DNA of 64,000 nucleotides from Calidihabitans tengchongensis (GTDB lineage Bacteria > Sysuimicrobiota > Sysuimicrobiia > Sysuimicrobiales > Kaftiobacteriaceae): contig JAVKIE010000013.1 in assembly GCA_031459615.1 (NCBI GenBank), positions 3,824 to 67,823 on the forward strand, written 5' to 3'. Under the pieces are notes generated by a model that ran no database searches, was not told where the DNA came from, and saw only the letters and a list, made by a program, of their open reading frames with translations. Within the stretch, counting starts at the first letter, position 1; each line of letters begins with the position of its first letter. The position numbers were made by a program, and so were the translations under genes. Positions 58,135 through 64,000 of this stretch are shown here, one piece after another.

Positions 58135-59943
58135 ATGCGCGGGTATCTGTCGGCCGATATACGGGACGAGATCCGTCGACGGGTGGATCTGGTGGAACTG
58201 GCCAGCGCCCACGTGTCGTTGAAGAAGGCGGGGCGCCACTACAAGGGCCTGTGCCCCTTCCACCAGGAGAAGACCCCGTCCTTCCACGTGGACCGTGAGC
58301 GGGGCCTGTGGCACTGTTTCGGCTGCTCCCGGGGCGGAGACATCTTCGATTTTGTCATGGAGATCGGCCACCTGTCCTTTGCGGAGGCGGTGGAGACCCT
58401 GGCCCGCCGCGCCGGGGTCCGCCTGGAGCGCACGCCCGAGGAGCGGCGGCAGGCCACCGAGCGGGACCGGCTGTTCCGGGCCCTGGAGGCAGCCGCGGGT
58501 TTCTTCACCGAACAGCTGCGCCACCCCGAGCGCGGCCGGGCCGCCCGGGAGTACCTGGGCCGCCGGGGAGTGGACGACGCCACCGCCGACCGGTTCCGGC
58601 TGGGCTACGCGCCCCCCGAGTGGGACGGCCTCCTGCGAGCGCTGGGGGCTCGCGGCTACGACGCGGCCCTGCTGGCTGCCGGCGGGCTGGTAGTCCCCCG
58701 GGAGAGGGGGGACGGGTACTTCGACATGTTCCGCCACCGGCTGATGTTCCCCATCCTGGACCTGCAGGACCGGCCGGTGGCATTCGGGGGGCGGGCCCTG
58801 GACGACGCCCAGCCCAAGTATCTGAACTCGCGGGAGACCGCCGTCTTCAGCAAGGGGCGCACCGTCTACGCCCTGAACTGGGCGCGGGAGGACATCCGGC
58901 GGAAGGACGAGGTGCTGGTGGTGGAAGGCAACATGGACGTCCTGACCTGCCACCAGTTCGGCTTTCGGCACGCCGTGGCCACCCTGGGCACGGCGCTGAC
59001 CGCCGACCAGGTCGCCGTGCTGCGCCGCTTCGCGTCCCGCGCGGTGCTGGTGTACGACGCCGACGCCGCGGGGCGGGCGGCCATGGAGCGGGCCCACAGC
59101 GTGTTCGAGGAGGCCGACATGCCGGTGCGGGTGGTCGTCCTGCCCTCCGGCGACCCCGACGAGTTCCTGCGCACGGCGGGGCCGGAGAAGTTCGCGGCCC
59201 TGCTGGAGACGGCGGTGCCGATCTTTGACTACCAGGTGGCCCAGGCCGCCTCGCGGCACGACCTGCAGACCATCGAAGGGCGGGTGCGGCTGGTGGACGA
59301 CCTGCTGCCGTCCCTGGCCGCCGTGCGCCACCCCATCCGCCAGGCCGAGTACATCCGCAGCCTGGCCCAGCGCTTCGGGCTGGCCGAAGACGCCATCCGC
59401 CAGCGCCTGAAGGTCCGGCGCGCAGGCGGGGCGACCGCGGGCGAGGTCCTGGAGGCCCCGCCGCCCGAGCGGGCGCGCCATCAGGCCGAGCGGCTGCTGG
59501 TGCACCTGATGGTGCACGACCCCCAGGTGCGGGAGCAGGTGGGGGCGGCGCTGGGACCCGGCGAGTTCCGGGATCCCGGCCACCGGGCCCTGGCGGAGGT
59601 CCTGCTGGCGGCCGGGGCCGCCGGCGCCGAGACCCTGATCGACCGGTTGGGCGATGGGGAGGCCCAGCGGCTGCTGGTGCAGCTGGTGTTCGAGCCGCCC
59701 CCGGTGGTGGAGCGGGAGGCGGCGCGGGTCGTGCGGGACGCCATCGACTACATCGTCCGCCGCGAGCCCGCCGCCCGGGCGCGCCAGGAGCTGGCCCGTC
59801 GGATCCACCAGGCTCAGGCCGCCGGCGATGTGGAGCAGGTCCGGCGCCTGCAGCTGGAGTATGTTAAACTAGTTAGTCCGTCTCCATCCGGCCCCTCCGG
59901 TGGGGAGGACGCGGCGGGGAGGACTCTCCCGGAAAGGGGGTGA
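58135..59943 (+). CDS. dnaG: DNA primase
   Basis: 602 residues. Zinc site C40-P-F-H43...C61-F-G-C64, the RNA-polymerase-like core with RLMFPILDLQDRPVAFGGR, TOPRIM motifs VVEGNMDVL and LVYDADAAGRAA, and a C-terminal helicase-binding domain (about 440-580). Synthesises primers at the replication fork. ATG at 58135 preferred (GGAGG just upstream); a TTG at 58117 is in frame. Directly upstream of rpoD, the classic dnaG-rpoD order. Confidence 0.95.
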   Translation: MRGYLSADIRDEIRRRVDLVELASAHVSLKKAGRHYKGLCPFHQEKTPSFHVDRERGLWHCFGCSRGGDIFDFVMEIGHLSFAEAVETLARRAGVRLERTPEERRQATERDRLFRALEAAAGFFTEQLRHPERGRAAREYLGRRGVDDATADRFRLGYAPPEWDGLLRALGARGYDAALLAAGGLVVPRERGDGYFDMFRHRLMFPILDLQDRPVAFGGRALDDAQPKYLNSRETAVFSKGRTVYALNWAREDIRRKDEVLVVEGNMDVLTCHQFGFRHAVATLGTALTADQVAVLRRFASRAVLVYDADAAGRAAMERAHSVFEEADMPVRVVVLPSGDPDEFLRTAGPEKFAALLETAVPIFDYQVAQAASRHDLQTIEGRVRLVDDLLPSLAAVRHPIRQAEYIRSLAQRFGLAEDAIRQRLKVRRAGGATAGEVLEAPPPERARHQAERLLVHLMVHDPQVREQVGAALGPGEFRDPGHRALAEVLLAAGAAGAETLIDRLGDGEAQRLLVQLVFEPPPVVEREAARVVRDAIDYIVRREPAARARQELARRIHQAQAAGDVEQVRRLQLEYVKLVSPSPSGPSGGEDAAGRTLPERG

Positions 59944-59948
59944 GGGAC

Positions 59949-61055
59949 GTGCCGAAAAAGAAGGCCGCCTCCGCGGCGCCGGCCGAGGAGGCCAAGGTGC
60001 CGCCGGAACTCAAGGCTCTGGTGGAGCTGGGCCGCAAGAAGGGCTATGTGACCCACGACGACATCCTCGAACAGCTGCCCGACGCCGACCAGAACGTGGA
60101 GCTCATCGACCGGGTCTACTCGGTCCTCAGCGAGCAGGGGATCGAGGTGGTGGAGGACGCCCGGGACGCCGAGCAACAGGCCAAAGCGCGCGCCGCCGAG
60201 GAGGAAGAGCGGGAGGCCGAGGGCGTCGCCATCGACGACCCGGTCCGCATGTACCTGAAGGAAATCGGCAAGGTCCCTCTGCTCACCCCCGAACAGGAGG
60301 TGGACCTGGCCCAGCGGATGGAGAAAGGCGACGAGGAGGCCAAGCGCCGGCTCATCGAGGCGAACCTGCGCCTGGTGGTCAGCATCGCCAAGAAGTACGT
60401 GGGGCGGGGGATGCTGTTTCTGGACCTGATCCAGGAAGGCAACCTGGGGCTCATCCGCGCCGTGGAGAAGTTCGACTGGCGCAAGGGTTACAAGTTCAGC
60501 ACCTACGCCACCTGGTGGATCCGCCAGGCCATTACCCGGGCCCTGGCCGACCAGGCCCGCACCATCCGCATTCCGGTGCACATGGTGGAGACCATCAACA
60601 AGCTGATCCGCGTCTCCCGCACCCTGCTGCAGGAGCTGGGGCGGGAGCCCACCGCCGAGGAGATCGCCGAGGCGATGAAGCTGCCGGTGGAGCGGGTACG
60701 GGAGATCCTCAAGATCGCCCAGGAGCCCATTTCCCTGGAGACCCCCATCGGCGAAGAGGAGGACAGCCACCTGGGCGACTTCATCGAGGACCAGGACGCC
60801 CTGGCCCCGGCCGAGGCGGCGTCGTTCACCATGCTCAAGGAACAGCTGGAGGACGTCCTGGGCACCCTGACCCCCCGGGAGCGCAAGGTCCTCAAGTTGC
60901 GCTTCGGGCTGGACGACGGCCGTCCGCGCACCCTGGAAGAGGTGGGCCGGGAGTTCGGGGTCACCCGCGAGCGCATCCGGCAGATCGAGGCCAAGGCCCT
61001 GCGCAAGCTGCGCCACCCCAGCCGCAGCAAGCGGTTGAAGGATTTCATCGAGTGA
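59949..61055 (+). CDS. rpoD: Primary sigma factor RpoD (sigma-70)
   Basis: 368 residues: region 1.1 (KALVELGRKKGYVTHDDILE), 1.2 (DPVRMYLKEIGKVPLL), 2 (RLVVSIAKKYVGRGMLFLDL, FSTYATWWIRQAITRA), 3, and region 4 HTH (LEEVGREFGVTRERIRQIEA). GTG at 59949 chosen because AAGGGGGTGA lies at ideal spacing; a GTG at 59940 would overlap the dnaG stop. An AT-rich patch TATGTTAAACTAG (59860-59872) inside the end of dnaG could be an internal promoter. Confidence 0.96.
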   Translation: MPKKKAASAAPAEEAKVPPELKALVELGRKKGYVTHDDILEQLPDADQNVELIDRVYSVLSEQGIEVVEDARDAEQQAKARAAEEEEREAEGVAIDDPVRMYLKEIGKVPLLTPEQEVDLAQRMEKGDEEAKRRLIEANLRLVVSIAKKYVGRGMLFLDLIQEGNLGLIRAVEKFDWRKGYKFSTYATWWIRQAITRALADQARTIRIPVHMVETINKLIRVSRTLLQELGREPTAEEIAEAMKLPVERVREILKIAQEPISLETPIGEEEDSHLGDFIEDQDALAPAEAASFTMLKEQLEDVLGTLTPRERKVLKLRFGLDDGRPRTLEEVGREFGVTRERIRQIEAKALRKLRHPSRSKRLKDFIE

Positions 61056-61104
61056 CGGCCGCGGCCCTGCCGGCCGGTGCCGGTCCGTGCCACTCATACC
61101 GTTC

Positions 61105-61223
61105 TCTCTCCCCAACAGGGGGAGACGGCGAGGGTGAGGCGCTTACATTATCCCCTCTCCCCCCGAGAGGGGGAGAGGGCGAGGCGCTCATATTATCCCC
61201 TCTCCCCCGACAGGGGGAGAGGG
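61105..61223. repeat. CCCTCTCCCCC palindromic repeats, three tandem copies
   Basis: Hairpins at 61105-61125 (weaker), 61153-61179 and 61198-61223, the last two with 11-bp arms CCCTCTCCCCC/GGGGGAGAGGG. Copies 2 and 3 are about 46 bp apart and share flanks (GCGCT..ATTATCCCC). They fill the rpoD-ahcY gap and may end rpoD transcripts. Confidence 0.65.
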
Positions 61224-61242
61224 CGAGGGTGAGGGGGTCGGC

Positions 61243-62496
61243 GTGGACTACGAGATCAGGGACCCAGCCCTGGCGTCGCAGGGCCGCCTGCGCATCGAGT
61301 GGGCGGAGTCCCAGATGCCGGTGGTGCTGCGCATCCGCGAGCGGTTTGCCCGCGAGCGGCCCCTGCAGGGGGTGCGCGTCGGCGCCTGCCTGCACGTCAC
61401 CACCGAGACCGCCGCCCTGGTGCGCACCCTGGCGGCGGGAGGCGCGCAGGTGCGCCTGTGCGCCAGCAACCCTCTGTCGACCCAGGACGACGCGGCGGCG
61501 GCGCTGGCCGAGGAAGGCATCGCCGTCTTCGCCATCAAGGGGGAGGACCGGGACACCTACTACCGTCACATCCACCGGGTGCTGGACGGCCGCCCGCAGA
61601 TCACCCTGGACGACGGGGCCGACCTGGTCTCCACGGTGCACGGCGAGCGCCGTGACCTGCTGGAGGGCATCGTGGGGGGCACCGAGGAGACGACCACCGG
61701 CGTGCTGCGGCTGCGGGCCATGGCCAGAGACGGTGCCCTGCGCTGCCCCATCGTGGCGGTCAACGACGCCAAGACCAAGCACCTGTTCGACAACCGCTAC
61801 GGCACCGGGCAGTCCACCATCGACGGTCTGCTGCGGGCGACCAACGTGCTGCTGGCCGGCCGGACGGTGGTGGTGGCCGGCTACGGGTCGTGCGGGCGCG
61901 GGGTCGCCCTGCGGGCGCGGGGGATGGGGGCGCGGGTGGTCGTCACCGAGGTGTCCCCCCTGCACGCCCTGGAGGCGGCCATGGACGGCTACCAGGTGAT
62001 GCCCATGGCCCAGGCGGCCCGGGAAGGCGACGTCTTCGTCACCGTCACCGGGAACCGGTCGGTGATCCGCCGGGAGCACTTCGAGGTGATGCGTGACGGC
62101 GCCATCCTGGCCAACAGCGGCCACTTCGACGTGGAGATTGACGTCCCGGCGCTGGCGGCCCTGGCCGAGCAGACGCGGGAGGTGCGGCCGTACGTGCGGG
62201 AGTACCGGCTGGCCGACGGGCGGCGGCTGTACCTGCTGGCCGAGGGCCGGCTGGTGAACCTGGCGGCCGCCGAGGGGCACCCGGCCGCGGTGATGGACAT
62301 GAGCTTTGCCAACCAGGCGCTGGCGGTGGAGTACCTGGTCAGGGAAGGCCGGAGCCTCGTCCCCGGGGTGTACCCTGTGCCGGAGGACATTGACCAGACC
62401 GTGGCCCGCCTGAAGCTGGACGCCCTGGGCATCCGCATCGACGAGCTCACCCCCGAGCAGCGCCGCTACCTGGAGTCCTGGCGGGAGGGAACCTGA
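61243..62496 (+). CDS. ahcY: S-adenosylhomocysteinase
   Basis: 417 residues, the shorter form without the about 40-residue insertion found in many bacteria. Hydrolyses S-adenosylhomocysteine after methylation. LHVTTETAALVRTL, VNDAKTKHLFDNRYGTGQST (substrate and catalytic Lys/Asp), NAD-binding VAGYGSCGRG, and the C-terminal AVMDMSFANQ. GTG start directly after the repeat array; no SAH riboswitch recognised. Confidence 0.95.
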   Translation: MDYEIRDPALASQGRLRIEWAESQMPVVLRIRERFARERPLQGVRVGACLHVTTETAALVRTLAAGGAQVRLCASNPLSTQDDAAAALAEEGIAVFAIKGEDRDTYYRHIHRVLDGRPQITLDDGADLVSTVHGERRDLLEGIVGGTEETTTGVLRLRAMARDGALRCPIVAVNDAKTKHLFDNRYGTGQSTIDGLLRATNVLLAGRTVVVAGYGSCGRGVALRARGMGARVVVTEVSPLHALEAAMDGYQVMPMAQAAREGDVFVTVTGNRSVIRREHFEVMRDGAILANSGHFDVEIDVPALAALAEQTREVRPYVREYRLADGRRLYLLAEGRLVNLAAAEGHPAAVMDMSFANQALAVEYLVREGRSLVPGVYPVPEDIDQTVARLKLDALGIRIDELTPEQRRYLESWREGT

Positions 62497-62505
62497 AAGA
62501 GGTGC

Positions 62506-62553
62506 CCCCTCGCCCCTCCCTCTTCCCCCAGGGGAGAGGGTAAGGGCGAGGGG
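62506..62553. repeat. CCCTCTCCCC palindromic repeat, last copy
   Basis: Outer arms CCCCTCGCCC/GGGCGAGGGG and inner arms CCCTCTTCCCC/GGGGAGAGGG (one bulge) form a two-tier hairpin just after ahcY. Same family as 22036-22058 and 61105-61223. Confidence 0.6.
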
Positions 62554-62612
62554 TCCGTGGTTGGCCCACCCGGGCCAGTGTCCTCGCCGTCGGCGCGTGC
62601 TACCGTCGGGCC

Positions 62613-63320
62613 GTGGCGCTGCTGCGCGGCCTGCTGGACCTGCTGTTCCCGGCCGTGTGCTCGGTGTGCCGGGAGGCCGGCGAGTATCCCCTGTGCTCCC
62701 GCTGCCGCGCGGCGTTCCGCCTCATCCGCCCCCCGGTGTGCCAGCGCTGCGGCCGGCCCCTGCGGGGGCCGCCCGACCTGGTCTTCACCTGCATCCCCTG
62801 CCGTCACCGGCGGACCTATTTCCGCTGCGCCCGGGCGAGGGGGATCTACGACGGTCCCCTGCGGGACGCCGTCTGCGCCCTGAAGTTCGGCCGCTGCCGG
62901 GCGATGGCCCGTCCCCTGGGGGAGATGGTGGCGGAGGTGGTGGGCTCCGACCCCCGCATGGAAGCCGACGTGGTGGTCCCGGTGCCCCTGCACCGCAGGC
63001 GGCTGCGGGAGAGGGGGTTCAACCAGGCGGAGCTGCTGGCCGTGGAGGCCGGACGCCTGCTGGGGCTTCCCGTGCGCTCCTCGGCGTTGACGCGCGTCCG
63101 CGAGTCTCCCCCGCAGGTGGGTCTGGGGCGGGACGAGCGCCGGGCGAACGTGCGCGGGGCGTTTGCGGCTGGCGACGGTGTGGCCGGAGTGCGGGTCCTG
63201 CTGGTCGACGACGTCCTGTCCACCGGGTCCACCGCCGTCGCGTGCGCCCGGGCGCTGCGGGCCGCCGGGGCGGTGGATGTGGTGGTCGGGGTCGTGGCGA
63301 TGGCGGTGCTGGACTTCTGA
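62613..63320 (+). CDS. ComF-family phosphoribosyltransferase-like protein
   Basis: 235 residues: N-terminal zinc-finger cysteines C16, C19, C28, C31 and a second CQRCGRPL/CIPC set, then a type I phosphoribosyltransferase fold with VVPVPLHRRRLRERGFNQAE and PRPP loop VLLVDDVLSTGST. In competent bacteria ComF helps import or process single-stranded DNA; elsewhere its role is unclear. GTG start. Convergent with the protease gene. Confidence 0.9.
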   Translation: MALLRGLLDLLFPAVCSVCREAGEYPLCSRCRAAFRLIRPPVCQRCGRPLRGPPDLVFTCIPCRHRRTYFRCARARGIYDGPLRDAVCALKFGRCRAMARPLGEMVAEVVGSDPRMEADVVVPVPLHRRRLRERGFNQAELLAVEAGRLLGLPVRSSALTRVRESPPQVGLGRDERRANVRGAFAAGDGVAGVRVLLVDDVLSTGSTAVACARALRAAGAVDVVVGVVAMAVLDF

Positions 63321-63375
63321 AAGCGGGCTCTGGTCTGTGTCCTACCTGGTGGCAACAGGGTCAGGCCCGGGGCAC

Positions 63376-63411
63376 AAAAAGCCGGAGGCCGGCGCGGTCC
63401 CGGCCTCCGGC
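63376..63411 (-). terminator. Intrinsic terminator of the protease gene
   Basis: On the minus strand, a perfect 12-bp stem (GCCGGAGGCCGG and its complement, 7-base loop) is followed by TTTTT. It ends 20 bp beyond the protease stop. Confidence 0.85.
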
Positions 63412-63431
63412 CATCGCATAGGAGTTGGCAC

Positions 63432-64000
63432 CTACGGCCGTCCCTGGCGGTCGATGCGGACCCAGTAGGGAATCCTCTGAATCACCGAACCCGCGCTGAC
63501 CACGATGTCACCCTCGTAGTCCCCCGTGGGGACCGAGGTGGCTGCGGTGAGGGTGACGGTGAAGGTCTTCGTCGTCCCCGGATCCAGGGTTAGCGACTTC
63601 GTGCTGAGCGTGACGGAGACGCCCGCAGTGGTCACCGCCGGGTCAATGCTGAAGTTGTAGGTCTGACCCGTCTTCGTGACGTTGGCCACCGTGACCGTCC
63701 GTGACACGGAGATCGGCGCCGAGCCCCGATGCAAGCCGAAGCTGACCGACGCCGGGGCGAATGCACCCGCTGCGTTCATGGCGGCCGCCAGGTCCACCCG
63801 CCCGCCGCCGCGGGTGAGGACCCCCGTAGCACGTGTACCGAGCACGTGGTCGAAGACCGGCCGCTTGGCGGTGGTGACGATGGCCGCCTTGACGATGTCG
63901 GGGTACGGCAGCGGCGGGCTCGCGCCGAACAGCCCGCGGAAGAACTGCAGCAGCACGGCGGCCGATCCGGCCAAGTGGGGGGTGGCCATGCTGGTCCCCT
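63432..64000 (-). CDS. Subtilisin-like serine protease, N-terminus outside window
   Basis: C-terminal 189 codons of an S8-family protease. At the window edge the catalytic Ser motif GTSMATPHLAG is visible, so the Asp and His of the triad and the signal peptide lie to the right. After the catalytic domain (VDLAAAMNAAGAF) comes a fibronectin III-like domain (about 100 residues, ISVSRTVTVANVTKTGQTYN, TKTFTVTLTA). Likely a secreted degradative enzyme. No start codon is visible. Confidence 0.88.
   Translation of the reverse strand, partial: GTSMATPHLAGSAAVLLQFFRGLFGASPPLPYPDIVKAAIVTTAKRPVFDHVLGTRATGVLTRGGGRVDLAAAMNAAGAFAPASVSFGLHRGSAPISVSRTVTVANVTKTGQTYNFSIDPAVTTAGVSVTLSTKSLTLDPGTTKTFTVTLTAATSVPTGDYEGDIVVSAGSVIQRIPYWVRIDRQGRP

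Noticed and set aside
54649..59808. A 1719-codon open frame on the minus strand
   Set aside because: It runs antisense to LysRS, EF-G-like and dnaG genes with strong motifs; its product is His/Gln/Gly/Pro/Arg-rich low-complexity sequence, the usual shadow of high-GC coding DNA.
61105..61223. SAH riboswitch before ahcY
   Set aside because: The gap is filled by CCCTCTCCCC hairpin repeats that also occur away from ahcY; no riboswitch core was seen.

Overview
The window is high-GC DNA (clearly over 65 % by eye) that is almost fully coding. Genes are packed into operons, many joined by 4-bp ATGA or GTGA stop/start overlaps, and GTG starts are common. No intergenic gap exceeds 300 bases; the largest are 51499-51746, 4283-4514, 7650-7874 and 57922-58134. 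I see no rRNA, CRISPR array, insertion sequence or prophage. The features suggest an uncultured, possibly thermophilic, deep-branching bacterium with menaquinone-type respiration: a low-potential-type Rieske box, an A2-type haem-copper oxidase, a class I lysyl-tRNA synthetase, a Cys-type CcmE and a short S-adenosylhomocysteinase. I cannot name the phylum from sequence alone; Armatimonadota, CSP1-3/Sysuimicrobiota or Chloroflexota relatives are guesses.

Region 1 (1-17432) is an anaerobic or alternative respiration locus. Leftward ccmABCDEF makes c-type cytochromes. Divergent to it is a Rieske/cytochrome b complex followed by nine-haem and three-haem cytochromes c. Next come a Tat-exported molybdopterin oxidoreductase, its four-cluster ferredoxin subunit and its NrfD-type anchor. 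These are followed by a TorD-like chaperone, a ferredoxin/MvhD-like protein, MobA and a MoeA-MobB fusion that finish the Mo cofactor. Region 2 (17587-21544) is a Met/Trp/Gly-rich envelope module with an OmpR-type two-component system whose sensor has a methionine-rich extracytoplasmic loop; copper or silver sensing is my inference. Region 3 (21560-23558, leftward) holds a DUF3795-like protein, a VKOR-thioredoxin fusion and a DoxX/DoxD-like protein.

Region 4 (23729-37746) is the aerobic branch. A NarL-type two-component pair precedes a SufR-like Cys-containing regulator that is translationally coupled to cytochrome oxidase subunits II-I-IV-III. Four membrane-anchored or secreted cupredoxins follow, then a Tat-exported ferredoxin, an NrfD-type membrane protein and a small Ig-like membrane protein. 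A leftward NarL-type sensor/regulator pair closes the block. I read this as a candidate quinol -> FeS/NrfD -> cupredoxin -> CuA oxidase chain.

Region 5 (37822-49519) is mixed metabolism: a zinc-ribbon protein, an orphan NarL regulator, phosphofructokinase with an altered Mg site, a LacD-type aldolase, an FAD oxidoreductase, a MOT1-type molybdate/sulfate transporter, a class II aldolase-like protein, a zinc alcohol dehydrogenase, glutamate dehydrogenase, a tandem GNAT protein and a ferritin-VIT1 iron transporter. Region 6 (49562-64000) holds tRNA-Tyr and tRNA-Gly, then housekeeping genes: folD, folC, class I LysRS, a D-2-hydroxyacid dehydrogenase, an EF-G-like GTPase, dnaG-rpoD, ahcY and comF, ending in a subtilisin-like protease cut by the window edge. 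Several families of short palindromic repeats occupy the gaps in regions 3, 5 and 6.
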